Source: Nocardioides scoriae (lineage in GTDB: Bacteria; Actinomycetota; Actinomycetes; Propionibacteriales; Nocardioidaceae). From it: a stretch of DNA of 64,000 nucleotides. The stretch lies in NCBI RefSeq assembly GCF_900104965.1, contig NZ_LT629757.1, positions 2,356,001 through 2,420,000 of the forward strand. Reading direction: 5' to 3'. Of this stretch, positions 47,784 through 56,987 are shown in pieces. The notes below the pieces were generated by a model. That model did no database searches. It was not told the origin of the DNA and saw only the letters and a program-made list of their open reading frames with translations. Made by a program: the position numbers and the translations under genes. The first letter of the stretch is position 1; every line of letters starts with the position of its first letter.

Positions 47784-47811
47784 CGTGACCACGTGAGGGA
47801 AGTCTCGTTGA
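47784..47811 (+). promoter_or_regulatory. Sigma-BldN-type promoter upstream of the secreted transglycosylase
   Basis: CGTGAC (47784-47789), a 16-base spacer and CGTTGA (47806-47811) match the Streptomyces sigma-BldN consensus CGTAAC-N16-CGTTGA at 11 of 12 bases with exact spacing. The ATG follows 72 bases after the -10. The remaining part of the 266-base gap 47618-47883 shows no other clear signal. No riboswitch was recognised. Confidence 0.65.
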
Positions 47812-47883
47812 GGCATCCACGGTGTCCCTCGGGGAGACAGGTCACCGGCAGAGCACCACCAGGGGAGAGGGAGCACCACCACC

Positions 47884-49146
47884 ATGACGTCGCGTTCCAT
47901 GTCACGTCGCACCAAGGCGATCACGCTCGTGCCGCTCGCCCTGCTGTCGGGCGTCTGGACGGCCAGCCTGGTCACCTCGAGCGCCAACGCCGACCAGCAG
48001 GCCGCGGCCGCCGAGTCGCTGCCGGACGGCACCAGCGTCCCGTCCGACGCCATCGAGGCGCCCGCGAGCGTGCCGGTCGCCGGCATCATCGCCCCGGCCG
48101 TGCCGCAGGGCGGCGCCGACCAGGTCGTCTCCGGCGCCTCCAGCAACGGCATCCCCGCCCCGGCACTGTCGGCCTACCAGCGCGCCGGCCAGATCATCGA
48201 CGCCGCCGACAAGAGCTGCAACCTCCCCTGGGAGATGGTCGCGGCGATCGGTCGCATCGAGTCCGACCACGGCCGCTACGGCGGCAACACCCTCACCGAC
48301 GACGGCGTGAGCAAGCCCGGCATCTACGGCATCGCCCTCAACGGCAAGAACGGCACCCAGGCCATCAACGACACCGACGGCGGCCAGCTCGACCAGGACA
48401 CGGTGTACGACCGTGCCGTCGGACCGATGCAGTTCATCCCCTCCACCTGGCAGGTCGTCAAGGTCGACGCCGACGGCGACGACGAGCGCAACCCGCAGGA
48501 CATCGACGACGCGTCGCTGGCCACCGCGGTCTACCTCTGCTCCGGCAAGGACGACCTCAGCAAGCGGGCCGGCCAGGAGGCGGCGGTCTACCGCTACAAC
48601 CACAGCCGCGACTACGTGAACCTCGTGCTGCGGATCATGCTGGCCTACTCCTCGGGCGACTACACCGCGGTCCCCGCGGGCACCCAGGGCGGCACCTCCT
48701 TCTCCCCCAGCTACTCCTCCTCCATCCAGAAGTCCTACGCGGTCGCCAAGGAGCGCAAGGCCCGCGCCACCAAGCTGCGCCAGCAGCGCGCGGCCCAGCA
48801 ATCCGGCGGCAGCAGCTCCGGCGGCACCGGCCTGACCAGCGGCACCTCCGGCGGCTCCACCGGGATCGTGCCCGGCACCTCCGGCGGCACCGGCGGCTCG
48901 ACCGGCAGCGGAGGCGACGGATCGCTCAGCGGCGTCGTGGGCGGCGTGGTCGGCGGCATCACCGGTGGCGGCGGCGGGGGCGGCAGCACGGGCGGTGGCG
49001 GTGGTGGCGGCGGCGGCAGCACGCCCGCCCCGGCTCCCGACCCGGTCACCCCGGTGCTGACCTTCGCCCAGGCGCAGGCCCAGTGCATCGCCCAGGGCGT
49101 GAGCCCTCTCAACCTCACCAAGTGCATCAACGACCTGCTCTCCTGA
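47884..49146 (+). CDS. Secreted lytic transglycosylase-like protein with Gly/Ser-rich linker
   Basis: This 420-residue exported protein has a signal peptide (about residues 1-36) and a lytic-transglycosylase/SLT-like domain (about 95-270). The likely catalytic glutamate is E126 in [15 protein letters not shown], followed by [10 protein letters not shown]. Then comes a Lys/Arg/Gln segment, a long Gly/Ser/Thr linker (about 300-385) and a short tail with two Cys (AQCIAQ...TKCINDLLS) that may form a disulfide. The RBS is a GGGGAGAGGGAG run ten bases before the ATG. It likely remodels peptidoglycan. It is monocistronic and ends at a strong terminator. The upstream sigma-BldN-type promoter suggests developmental or cell-surface control. 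Confidence 0.88.
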   Translation: MTSRSMSRRTKAITLVPLALLSGVWTASLVTSSANADQQAAAAESLPDGTSVPSDAIEAPASVPVAGIIAPAVPQGGADQVVSGASSNGIPAPALSAYQRAGQIIDAADKSCNLPWEMVAAIGRIESDHGRYGGNTLTDDGVSKPGIYGIALNGKNGTQAINDTDGGQLDQDTVYDRAVGPMQFIPSTWQVVKVDADGDDERNPQDIDDASLATAVYLCSGKDDLSKRAGQEAAVYRYNHSRDYVNLVLRIMLAYSSGDYTAVPAGTQGGTSFSPSYSSSIQKSYAVAKERKARATKLRQQRAAQQSGGSSSGGTGLTSGTSGGSTGIVPGTSGGTGGSTGSGGDGSLSGVVGGVVGGITGGGGGGGSTGGGGGGGGGSTPAPAPDPVTPVLTFAQAQAQCIAQGVSPLNLTKCINDLLS

Positions 49147-49152
49147 GCCAGG

Positions 49153-49194
49153 CACGACGAAGCCCCCGGCCGGTCGGCCGGGGGCTTCGTCGTG
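49153..49194. terminator. Very strong bidirectional terminator
   Basis: A perfect 20-base-arm inverted repeat (arm CACGACGAAGCCCCCGGCCG) with a two-base centre lies between the convergent transglycosylase and hemB stops. The inner bases would open to form the loop. Confidence 0.85.
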
Positions 49195-49206
49195 GTCGGG
49201 CCCTGC

Positions 49207-50187
49207 TCAGTCGCGCAGCATCCGGGCGGCGTCGAGCGCCCAGTAGGTGAGGATCACGTCCGCCCCGGCCCGCCGGATCGAGGTGAGCACCTCCATGACC
49301 GCCGCGTCGCGGTCGATCCAGCCGTGGGCGCCGGCCGCCTCCACCATGGCGTACTCGCCCGAGACGTTGTACGCCGCGACCGGCACGTCGACCGCCTCGC
49401 GGACCGCGCTCAGCACGTCGAGGTAGGCCAGGGCCGGCTTGACCATGACGATGTCGGCGCCCTCGGCGACGTCCAGGCGGGCCTCGCGCACGCCCTCGAG
49501 CCGGTTGGGGGTGTCCTGCTGGTAGGTCCGGCGGTCGCCCTGCAGCGAGGAGTTGACGGCCTCGCGGAAGGGGCCGAAGAACGCGGAGGCGTACTTCGCG
49601 GAGTACGCCAGGATGCCGACGCCCGCGTGCTCCTCGGCGTCGAGCGCCCGGCGGATCACGCCGACCTGGCCGTCCATCATGCCGCTCGGGGCGACCAGGT
49701 CGACCCCGGCTGCGGCGTGGGCCAGCGCCATCTGCCCGTAGATCTCCAGGGTGCGGTCGTTGTCGACCCAGCCGTCGGGGTCGAGGACGCCGCAGTGGCC
49801 GTGGTCGGTGAACTCGTCCAGGCACAGGTCGGACATCACGGTGAGCCCGTCCCCCACCTCGGCCACGACGTCGGTGATCGCGACGTTGAGCACGCCCTGC
49901 GGGTCGAGCGCGCCGCTGCCCTCCGCGTCCTTGTGCTCGGGCAGGCCGAACAGCATCACGCCGCCCAGCCCGGCCGCGACGGCGTCGGAGGCCGCCTGCC
50001 TGAGCGAGTCGCGGGTGTGCTGCAGGACCCCGGGCATGCTCGAGATCTCCCGGGGCTCGGTGAGCCCCTCCCCCACGAACAGCGGCAGCACCAGCTGCGA
50101 GGGGCGCAGGTGGGTCTCGGCCACCATCCGCCGCAGCGCCGCCGTGCGCCGCAGCCGGCGCGGCCTGACCTCGGGGAAGCCCGCCAC
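49207..50187 (-). CDS. hemB: Delta-aminolevulinic acid dehydratase (porphobilinogen synthase)
   Basis: This 326-residue enzyme condenses two aminolevulinates into porphobilinogen. It has [16 protein letters not shown] (metal-site cysteines with an Asp in place of one), the Schiff-base lysines in [16 protein letters not shown] and [10 protein letters not shown], and a C-terminal [10 protein letters not shown]. The GTG at 50187 shares one base with the hemD stop (TAGTG). It ends the rex-hemACDB operon at the strong terminator. Confidence 0.96.
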   Translation of the reverse strand: MAGFPEVRPRRLRRTAALRRMVAETHLRPSQLVLPLFVGEGLTEPREISSMPGVLQHTRDSLRQAASDAVAAGLGGVMLFGLPEHKDAEGSGALDPQGVLNVAITDVVAEVGDGLTVMSDLCLDEFTDHGHCGVLDPDGWVDNDRTLEIYGQMALAHAAAGVDLVAPSGMMDGQVGVIRRALDAEEHAGVGILAYSAKYASAFFGPFREAVNSSLQGDRRTYQQDTPNRLEGVREARLDVAEGADIVMVKPALAYLDVLSAVREAVDVPVAAYNVSGEYAMVEAAGAHGWIDRDAAVMEVLTSIRRAGADVILTYWALDAARMLRD

Positions 50188-51890
50188 TACTTCGAGCTCG
50201 CCTTGCGGCGGGTCGAGGGACGGCGGTCCGAGGGCTTGGTGACCGGCTGGCCCGACTCGAGCAGCGAGGAGCGGCGCGCGGCACCGAAGTCGGCGAGGGC
50301 GTCGACCAGGGACTCGACCGACGGCTCGGAGGCCATCACGTCGACCCGCAGGCCGTGCTCCTCGGCGGTCTTGGCGGTCGCGGGACCGATCACGCCGATC
50401 ACGGTCGAGGTGTGCGGCTTGCCCGCGATCCCGACCAGGTTGCGCACGGTCGAGGAGGAGGTGAACACGACCGCGTCGAACTTGCCGGTCTTGATCGCCT
50501 CGCGGGTCGGCGCCGGCGGCGGGGCGGCCCGCACGGTGCGGTAGGCCGTCACGTCGTCGACCTCCCAGCCCAGCTCCACCAGACCGGCGACCAGGGTCTC
50601 GGTCGCGATGTCGGCGCGGGGCAGGAAGACGCGGTTGATCGGGTCCAGCACGTCGTCGTAGGGCGGCCAGTCCTCGAGCAGCCCGCGGGCGGACTGCTCG
50701 CCCGAGGGGATGAGGTCGGCCTTGAGGCCCCAGTCGGACAGCGAGGCGGCGGTCTTCTCGCCGACCGCGGCGATCTTGAGGCCGGAGAAGGCACGAGCGT
50801 CGAGGCCGTACTCCTCGAACTTCTCGCGCACGGCGCGCACCGCGTTGACCGAGGTGAACGCGATCCACTCGTAGCGGCCCTCGACCAGGCCGCGCACGGC
50901 CTTGTCCATCTGCAGCGGGTTGCGGGGCGGCTCGACCGAGATGGTCGGCACCTCCTCGGGGGTGGCGCCGTGGCCGCGCAGCCGCGACGACAGCGCACCG
51001 GCCTGCTCCTTGGTGCGGGGCACCAGCACGCGCCAGCCGAACAGCGGCTTGGTCTCGAACCACGACAGCGCGTCGCGCTGTTCGACGACCGCGCCGACCA
51101 CGGTCACGGCCGGCGGCGTCATGCCGGCCGCGCGGGCGTCCGCGGCGATCTGGCCCAGCGTGGAGACCACGGTCTCCTGGGTGGTCAGGGTGCCGGTGCG
51201 GGTCATCGACACCGGGGTGTCGACCGAGCGGCCGGCGGCGACCAGCTCGTCGGCGATCTCGCCGATGGCGCCGACGGCCGAGAGCAGCACCAGCGTCGGG
51301 TGGGCGGCGTACGCCGACCAGTCGACCTTGGCGTCGCTGCACGTCACCACGGCCACCTCGCGGTGGTTCTTGGTGGTCAGCGGGATGCCGGCGTACGCCG
51401 GGACGGCGGTCACCGAGGAGACGCCGGAGACGATCTCGAAGCCGACGTCGGCCTTGGTGCAGGCCAGCGCCTCCTCGGGACCGGAGGCGTAGAGGAAGGG
51501 GTCGCCGGAGAGCAGCCGGACCACGCGACGGCCGGTCTTGGCCTGGCGCACCACGACCTTGGCGCGGGCGGCGTGGGTGAGCGGCTGGCCGTCCTCGCCG
51601 AACCCGCCGTCGACGAAGACCGGGCCCTCGGGCTCGACCGCGGCGGCCTCGTCACCCGTGGCCTCGGCGGCCTCGACGGGCGCGGGCAGGCCGAGCACGC
51701 TGCGCACCAGCGCCTCGTGGTCGGGGATCTCGGTCACGACCACCTCCGCCTCGCGGAGCAGCTCGACGGCGCGAACCGTCAGCAGACCGGGGTCGCCGGG
51801 ACCGCTGCCCACGAAGGAGACCCACTTGACGGGCCGTCCTGCGGCAGCAGTGCCGGCAGCGGAGGTGCTGGGGGTGTTCTGCTTGGTCAC
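50187..51890 (-). CDS. hemD: Uroporphyrinogen-III synthase fused to a divergent uroporphyrinogen-III methyltransferase domain
   Basis: This 567-residue fusion has an N-terminal SUMT/CobA-like domain (about 20-275) and a C-terminal uroporphyrinogen-III synthase (about 285-545). The first [14 protein letters not shown] loop is normal, but the SAM-binding region reads [16 protein letters not shown] (125-140) instead of the usual GGDPF followed by GRGGEE, and there is an insert at about 68-105. Methyltransferase activity is therefore uncertain. The HemD half shows [17 protein letters not shown] and TSSSTVRNL. The GTG at 51890 is used. It lies 70 bases after hemC. Confidence 0.93.
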   Translation of the reverse strand: MTKQNTPSTSAAGTAAAGRPVKWVSFVGSGPGDPGLLTVRAVELLREAEVVVTEIPDHEALVRSVLGLPAPVEAAEATGDEAAAVEPEGPVFVDGGFGEDGQPLTHAARAKVVVRQAKTGRRVVRLLSGDPFLYASGPEEALACTKADVGFEIVSGVSSVTAVPAYAGIPLTTKNHREVAVVTCSDAKVDWSAYAAHPTLVLLSAVGAIGEIADELVAAGRSVDTPVSMTRTGTLTTQETVVSTLGQIAADARAAGMTPPAVTVVGAVVEQRDALSWFETKPLFGWRVLVPRTKEQAGALSSRLRGHGATPEEVPTISVEPPRNPLQMDKAVRGLVEGRYEWIAFTSVNAVRAVREKFEEYGLDARAFSGLKIAAVGEKTAASLSDWGLKADLIPSGEQSARGLLEDWPPYDDVLDPINRVFLPRADIATETLVAGLVELGWEVDDVTAYRTVRAAPPPAPTREAIKTGKFDAVVFTSSSTVRNLVGIAGKPHTSTVIGVIGPATAKTAEEHGLRVDVMASEPSVESLVDALADFGAARRSSLLESGQPVTKPSDRRPSTRRKASSK

Positions 51891-51960
51891 AATCGCCTTC
51901 TTGGTGCTTCGGTTCTGGGTGCTGGTGGGTGCTGCAGGTGGTGCGCGAGCTCGCCCGGCG

Positions 51961-52950
51961 CTAGGTGGCCGGCCTCTCGGAGATCAGGTCGGCCGCGCCG
52001 TCGGCCAGCATCTCGGCGGCCAGGGACCGTCCGAGGGCGACCGGGTCGTCGAGCGGCCCGGCGGCGGAGCGGCGTACGGCCAGGGTCCCGTCGGGCGAGA
52101 GCGCGACCGCACGGACCCACAGTTCGTCACCGACCTCCCCCATGGCAACTTCGGCCAGGGCACCGACGGGCGCGGAGCAGCCCGCCTCGAGCTCGGCGAG
52201 CAGGACGCGCTCGACCGTGACGCACGCACGGGTGGGCGCGTCGTCCAGCGCGGTGGCCACGATCGCGACGAGGTCGTCGTCGGCGCGGCACTCCAGGGCC
52301 AGGGCGCCCTGCCCGGGGGCGGGCAGCACCTGGATCGGGTCGAGGACCTCGGTGGCCTCCTCGACCCGGCCGAGCCGGTTGAGGCCGGCCCGGGCGAGCA
52401 CGACCGCGTCGAGCTCGCCGTCGCGGACCTTGGCGATCCGGGTGTCGACGTTGCCGCGGATCCCGACGAGCTGCACGCCGAGGCCGAGGGCCTCGATCTG
52501 GGCGACCCGGCGCGGGGCGCCGGTGCCGACCGTGGCGCCCTGCGGCAGCTCGCCGAGGGTGAGGCCGTCGCGGGCCACCACGACGTCGCGGGGGTCCTCG
52601 CGCGGCGGCACGGCGGCCAGCGCGATGCCCTCGGGCGGGGCGGTCGGCAGGTCCTTGAGCGAGTGCACGGCGAGGTCGACCTCGCCGCGGAGCAGGGCGT
52701 CGCGCAGCGCGCTGACGAAGACGCCGGTGCCGCCCATCTGGGCCAGCGGCTCGCGCGAGACGTCGCCGTGGGTGCTGATCGGCACCAGCTCGGTGACCAG
52801 GCCGGTGCGCTCGGTGAGCAGGTCGGCCACGGTGGTGCTCTGGGTGCGGGCGAGCGCGGAGGCGCGGGTGCCGATGCGCACGACGCGGCTGCCGGGGGTC
52901 GCGGCGGCGGACGTGCCGGCGTCCTGGAGGGAGGTCTCGGTGGTGGTCAC
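51961..52950 (-). CDS. hemC: Hydroxymethylbilane synthase
   Basis: This 329-residue enzyme assembles four porphobilinogens into the linear tetrapyrrole. It has RIGTRASALARTQ, VDLAVHSLKDLPT, the GTGAPRRVAQ region (a Ser-to-Ala form of GTSSPRR-type motifs) and the cofactor-attachment Cys in ELEAGCSAPVGA. The GTG at 52950 overlaps the hemA stop. About 20 N-terminal residues precede the fold. Confidence 0.95.
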   Translation of the reverse strand: MTTTETSLQDAGTSAAATPGSRVVRIGTRASALARTQSTTVADLLTERTGLVTELVPISTHGDVSREPLAQMGGTGVFVSALRDALLRGEVDLAVHSLKDLPTAPPEGIALAAVPPREDPRDVVVARDGLTLGELPQGATVGTGAPRRVAQIEALGLGVQLVGIRGNVDTRIAKVRDGELDAVVLARAGLNRLGRVEEATEVLDPIQVLPAPGQGALALECRADDDLVAIVATALDDAPTRACVTVERVLLAELEAGCSAPVGALAEVAMGEVGDELWVRAVALSPDGTLAVRRSAAGPLDDPVALGRSLAAEMLADGAADLISERPAT

Positions 52951-54245
52951 GGGCGCTCCACCTCCGCCCGGGTGACGGCCTCGACGGCCTCGGGGTCGAG
53001 GGCGAACAGCTCCGCGAGCGCGGCGGCGTACGAGACGGCGCCGGACTCGTTGGCCAGCTGCTTGACCCGCACGGTCGGCTGGTGGAGCAGCTTGTCGACG
53101 ACCCGTCGCAGGGTGCGCTCGACCTCGCCGCGGCTGGTGTCGTCGAGGCCGGGCAGCCGCTGCGCCAGGCGCGCCAGCTCGGACTCGACCACACCGGTGG
53201 CCATGGTGCGCAGCGCGACGACGGTGGGGGTCACGCTCTGGCTGCGCCGGGCGGCCAGGAAGGCGGCCAGCTCCTGGCTGACGATGGTGCGGACCCCGTC
53301 GACGTCGGCCCCGCCGGGCGCGCCCTCGAGCTCGGCGGCCAGGGTGTCGAGCGCGACCAGCTGCACGCCGGGCAGGTCGGCCACGGCCGGGTCGACGTCG
53401 CGCGGCAGCGCCAGGTCGAGCACCGACAGCGGTCGGGTCGGGTCGGTGCGGCGCGACGCGATCGCCTCGACCGAGAGCACCTGGCCGGCGGCGCCGGTGC
53501 AGGAGACGACGACGTCCACCGGCTCGGACCAGGAGGCGAGGTCGGCCAGGGAGATCGCGGTGGCGTCGTACTGCAGGGCGAGGCGGGCGGCGCGCTCCGG
53601 GGAGCGGTTGGCCACCGTCACCGACGCCGCTCCGGCGCGCGTCACCGTCGCCACCGTCAGGCCGGCCATCGAGCCGGCGCCGATGACCAGCACCCGCTTG
53701 CCGGTGAGGTCGCCGACGTGCGGCACGGCGCGCTCCAGCGCGGCCGCGACGAGGCTGGGGGCGACGCGGTCGATGTCGGTCTCGGCGTGGGAGCGCTTGC
53801 CCACGCGCAGCGCCTGCTGGAACAGCACGTTGAGGGCGGGACCGACGGTGCCGGCCTCCTGGCCGACGCGCAGCGCCTCGCGGGCCTGGCCGAGGATCTG
53901 GCTCTCGCCGAGGACCATCGAGTCGAGCCCGGCCGCGACGTGGAACAGGTGGGAGACCGCGCCGTCGTCGTAGTGGACGTAGAGGTGCTCCAGCACCGCG
54001 TCGGGGTGCTCGCCGGTGCGCTCGCCGAGCAGCCGCGAGATCGCCTCGACGCTGCCGTGGAAGCGGTCGACGTCGGCGTAGACCTCGGTGCGGTTGCAGG
54101 TCGAGATGACCGTCGCCTCGGTGACGTGGTCGTTGTCGCTGACCTGGCGGATCAGCTTCTGCACGCCCTCGGCGTCGAGGGCGACGCGCTCGAGGACCGG
54201 CACGGGTGCCGTCTTGTGGGAGATGCCCACGACCAGGACGCTCAT
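52947..54245 (-). CDS. hemA: Glutamyl-tRNA reductase
   Basis: This 432-residue enzyme begins heme synthesis by reducing glutamyl-tRNA(Glu). It has the N-terminal VVGISHKTAPV, catalytic Cys50 in VISTCNRTEVY, the LGESQILGQ motif, the NADPH loop VIGAGSMA and a C-terminal dimerisation helix. The ATG at 54245 overlaps the rex stop, so heme production is coupled to Rex. Confidence 0.97.
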   Translation of the reverse strand: MSVLVVGISHKTAPVPVLERVALDAEGVQKLIRQVSDNDHVTEATVISTCNRTEVYADVDRFHGSVEAISRLLGERTGEHPDAVLEHLYVHYDDGAVSHLFHVAAGLDSMVLGESQILGQAREALRVGQEAGTVGPALNVLFQQALRVGKRSHAETDIDRVAPSLVAAALERAVPHVGDLTGKRVLVIGAGSMAGLTVATVTRAGAASVTVANRSPERAARLALQYDATAISLADLASWSEPVDVVVSCTGAAGQVLSVEAIASRRTDPTRPLSVLDLALPRDVDPAVADLPGVQLVALDTLAAELEGAPGGADVDGVRTIVSQELAAFLAARRSQSVTPTVVALRTMATGVVESELARLAQRLPGLDDTSRGEVERTLRRVVDKLLHQPTVRVKQLANESGAVSYAAALAELFALDPEAVEAVTRAEVERP

Positions 54246-54934
54246 CGCACGCCTCCGACCGGCTGGCCCAGGTCGGCCACGACCTCGGCCACCGTCGCGG
54301 GCGCGGAGGACTTGCGCTGCTCGTGGTAGGCGAGGATCTGCAGCTCGCTGGACAGGTCGACGCGGCGCACGTCGACGCCCTCGGGCAGCGAGAGGATCGT
54401 CGGCGCGAAGTTGAGGATGCTGCGGATGCCGACCGCGACCATGCGGTCGGCGACGTCCTGGGCCGCCACGGCCGGGGTGGCGATGACGCCGATCCCGACG
54501 CCGTGCTCGGCCACGACCGCCTCGAGCTCGTCGAAGCCGCGGATCTCGATGCCGGCCACCACGTCACCGTGACGGGCGGTGTCGGCGTCGAGCAGGGCCA
54601 CGGTGCGGAAGCCGCGGGAGGAGAAGCCGGAGTAGTTGGCCAGGGCGTGGCCCAGGTTGCCGATGCCGACCACGACCACGGGCCAGTCCTGGGTCAGGCC
54701 GATCTCGCGGGAGATCTGGTAGCGGAGGTACTCCACGTCGTAGCCGACGCCGCGGGTGCCGTAGGAACCGAGGTGGGACAGGTCCTTGCGCAGCTTGGCG
54801 CTGTTGACGCCGGCGGCGGTCGCGAGCTCGAGGCTGGAGCACGTCGTGGTGCCTGACTCGCTCATCGAGTTGAGCGCCCTCAGGTAGACCGGGAGACGGG
54901 CCACCGTCGCCTCGGGGATCCTGGTTCCGCTCAC
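54242..54934 (-). CDS. rex: Redox-sensing transcriptional repressor Rex
   Basis: This 230-residue regulator senses NADH/NAD+. It has an N-terminal winged-helix region (about 10-80, with NSAKLRKDLSHLGSYGTRGVGYD as its recognition part) and a Rossmann domain (VVGIGNLGHALANYSGF). The typical Rex C-terminal helix for domain swapping is present. GTG at 54934 starts it. It heads rex-hemA-hemC-hemD-hemB, the order known from Streptomyces, and has a Rex-operator-like site in its own promoter. Confidence 0.97.
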   Translation of the reverse strand: MSGTRIPEATVARLPVYLRALNSMSESGTTTCSSLELATAAGVNSAKLRKDLSHLGSYGTRGVGYDVEYLRYQISREIGLTQDWPVVVVGIGNLGHALANYSGFSSRGFRTVALLDADTARHGDVVAGIEIRGFDELEAVVAEHGVGIGVIATPAVAAQDVADRMVAVGIRSILNFAPTILSLPEGVDVRRVDLSSELQILAYHEQRKSSAPATVAEVVADLGQPVGGVR

Positions 54935-54990
54935 GCTGCGACACTCTCCAGACGATCTGCGCTGGTCGTCCCGCGTTGGACGCCTCAGTC

Positions 54991-55019
54991 ACTCTAGGAG
55001 TTTGTGAACGTGCGAACAA
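54991..55019 (-). promoter_or_regulatory. rex promoter with overlapping Rex operator
   Basis: On the minus strand a -35 (TTGTTC, 55014-55019) and -10 (TAGAGT, 54991-54996) are 17 bases apart. The 18-base site TTGTGAACGTGCGAACAA (55002-55019) covers the -35 and spacer and matches the Rex operator TGTGAACGCGTTCACA at 12 of 16 positions. This suggests autorepression at high NADH clearance. Confidence 0.7.
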
Positions 55020-55109
55020 ACCGACGGTGACCATCGGCTACCACAGGTGAGAATCCTCACCGACTCGGGCCCCCTACCGAACGGTCCTGCGCCCGGGTCG
55101 GCCCCGAGG

Positions 55110-55364
55110 TCAGGCCAGCGCGGCGCGCAGCCGACGCTCGTCGACGCGCCAGAAGTCGTGGCGCCGGCCGTCGACCAGGGTGACGGGGACCTGCTCGCCG
55201 TAGGCCTCGAGCAGGTCCGTCGAGGAGTCGACGTCGACCTCGGTGAAGGACTCCCCCAGGTCGTCGCAGACCCGCTGCACGACCTCGCGCGCCGCCTCGC
55301 ACAGGTGGCAGCCCGGACGCGAGTAGAGGGTGACGCGGGCCTCCCCCGCGGCAGCCGCGCTCAC
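55110..55364 (-). CDS. Glutaredoxin-like protein
   Basis: This 84-residue thioredoxin-fold protein has the active site GCHLCEAA (CxxC) and the cis-Pro region QVPVTLVDG. It belongs to the short glutaredoxin/YruB-like family seen next to rex in actinobacteria. The GTG at 55364 overlaps the stop of the acyl-CoA ligase gene. A redox role is likely but the partner is unknown. It ends 175 bases before rex. Confidence 0.87.
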   Translation of the reverse strand: MSAAAAGEARVTLYSRPGCHLCEAAREVVQRVCDDLGESFTEVDVDSSTDLLEAYGEQVPVTLVDGRRHDFWRVDERRLRAALA

Positions 55365-56962
55365 TGCAGGAGTCCCGCGTCGAGGCGACGGGCCGCGGCG
55401 CGCAGCCGGCCCTTCTGGATCTTGCCGGTGGCGGTGTAGGGCAGCTGGTCCACGACCTCGACCACGCCGGGCTGCTTGAAGCGGGCCAGCCGCTCCGCGC
55501 AGTGGCGGCGCACGAGGTCGGCGAGCTCGACGGGGTCGGCGCCGGGGGTCGCCGGCGTCACGTAGGCGACCACCGCCTCGCCGGTGTGCTCGTCGGGCAC
55601 GCCCACGACGGCGACGGCGGCGATCTCGGCCAGCTCGCCGACGACCTCCTCGACCTCGACCGGGAAGACGTTGAAGCCCGAGACGATGACCAGGTCCTTG
55701 ACCCGGTCGACGAGGTAGAGGTCGCCGTCGGGGTCGACCAGGCCGACGTCGCCGGTGGCCCACCAGCCGTCGGCGTCGGGCCCTCCGGCGCCGTCGGGCC
55801 AGTAGCCGGAGAACAGGTTGGCGCCGCGCAGCCAGATCTCGCCGGCGTCGTCGGGGCCGGTGGCACGCCCGGCCTCGTCGACCAGGCGGAGCTCGATGCC
55901 GGGCAGGGGGGCGCCCACCGACCGCGGTCGCAGCTCGCGGCTGCTCAGCGTCGAGGTGACGACCGGCGCCGCCTCGGTGAGGCCGTAGCCCTGGTGGACC
56001 TCCACCCCGGTGCGCTCGCTGAAGGCGGCGGTCAGGTCGGGCGGCAGCGGCGCGGAGCCGCTGAGCACGAGCCGCACCGGGCCGAGGCGGTCCTCCAGGC
56101 CCGGGACGGCCATCCACTGCGGGAACACGGGCGGGGCGACCGGCAGCACCGAGACCGCCTCGTCCTCGATGAGGTCCAGCGAGCTCTCGGCGTCGAAGCC
56201 GTCGACCAGCACCATCCGTGCGTGCTGGCGCAGCACCTGTCCGAGCACGGCGTTGAGGCCGTAGACGTGGTAGAGCGGCAGCACCCCCAGCACGACGTCG
56301 CGGCCGGTCACCATCGGCGGGTCGACCTGCGCGACCTGGTCGATGCTCGCGAGCAGCGCGCGGTGGGAGAGCATCGCCGCCCGGGGCCGGCCCGAGGCAC
56401 CGCTGGTGTAGAGCAGCACGGCCAGGCCCTCGGGGTCCGAGCGCTGCGGGACCGGACGCGCCTGCTTGGCCACCAGCTGGTCCCAGCCGCGCTCGCCGGG
56501 CGCCAGGGTGGTGCCGACCGTGACGATCCTCGGCCGGGTCGAGGGCTCGAGGCCGGCCGTCAGCATCGCCTCGCCAAGACCCTGCACGGCCGCGCGCACC
56601 GTGGTGATGGTGGAGGCGTCGGCGACGACCATGCGGGTGCCCGAGTCCACCAGCACCCGCACCAGCTCGCCGGTGACGCTGCGGGGGTTGACCGGCACCG
56701 CCACCATCCCGGCGCGCAGGGTGCCGAGGTAGGCCGCCACGAACTCGATCGTGTTGCCCGCCGCGATCATCACGCGGTAGCCCGCGACCATGCCGGCGTC
56801 GGTGAGGCCCTGGACCACGCGGGCGACCAGGTCGTCGAGCGCGGCCCAGGTGACCGAGCGGCCGGTGGACGCCTCGGAGAGAGCGATCTTGTGGGGTTCC
56901 TCGACGTGCGCCCGGGTCAGGAGATCGGCGACGTTGGACTCCATCGCAGGAGTGTGACACAT
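55361..56962 (-). CDS. AMP-forming acyl-CoA synthetase (FadD-like)
   Basis: This 533-residue ligase activates a carboxylic acid with ATP and CoA. It has LLYTSGASGRPRAAM (P-loop with Ala where Thr is common), the YGLTEAAPVV motif, GWWATGDVG and the C-terminal KIQKGRLR with the catalytic lysine. The substrate is probably a fatty acid but is not set by sequence. ATG 56962 is chosen because a GGGGGAGG site lies five bases before it; ATG 56944 (MESNVAD) is an alternative. It is coupled to the glutaredoxin gene and divergent from the HAD gene. Confidence 0.88.
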   Translation of the reverse strand: MCHTPAMESNVADLLTRAHVEEPHKIALSEASTGRSVTWAALDDLVARVVQGLTDAGMVAGYRVMIAAGNTIEFVAAYLGTLRAGMVAVPVNPRSVTGELVRVLVDSGTRMVVADASTITTVRAAVQGLGEAMLTAGLEPSTRPRIVTVGTTLAPGERGWDQLVAKQARPVPQRSDPEGLAVLLYTSGASGRPRAAMLSHRALLASIDQVAQVDPPMVTGRDVVLGVLPLYHVYGLNAVLGQVLRQHARMVLVDGFDAESSLDLIEDEAVSVLPVAPPVFPQWMAVPGLEDRLGPVRLVLSGSAPLPPDLTAAFSERTGVEVHQGYGLTEAAPVVTSTLSSRELRPRSVGAPLPGIELRLVDEAGRATGPDDAGEIWLRGANLFSGYWPDGAGGPDADGWWATGDVGLVDPDGDLYLVDRVKDLVIVSGFNVFPVEVEEVVGELAEIAAVAVVGVPDEHTGEAVVAYVTPATPGADPVELADLVRRHCAERLARFKQPGVVEVVDQLPYTATGKIQKGRLRAAARRLDAGLLQ

Positions 56963-56987
56963 CACGACCTCCCCCTAGTCTGTGCGG

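Noticed and set aside
47618-47883. Cyclic-di-AMP (ydaO-type) riboswitch before the transglycosylase
   Set aside because: Such riboswitches often precede cell-wall hydrolases in actinobacteria, but the conserved GGGGTGAAT-like core and helices are not visible, and the sigma-BldN-type promoter would leave only a leader of about 66 bases.
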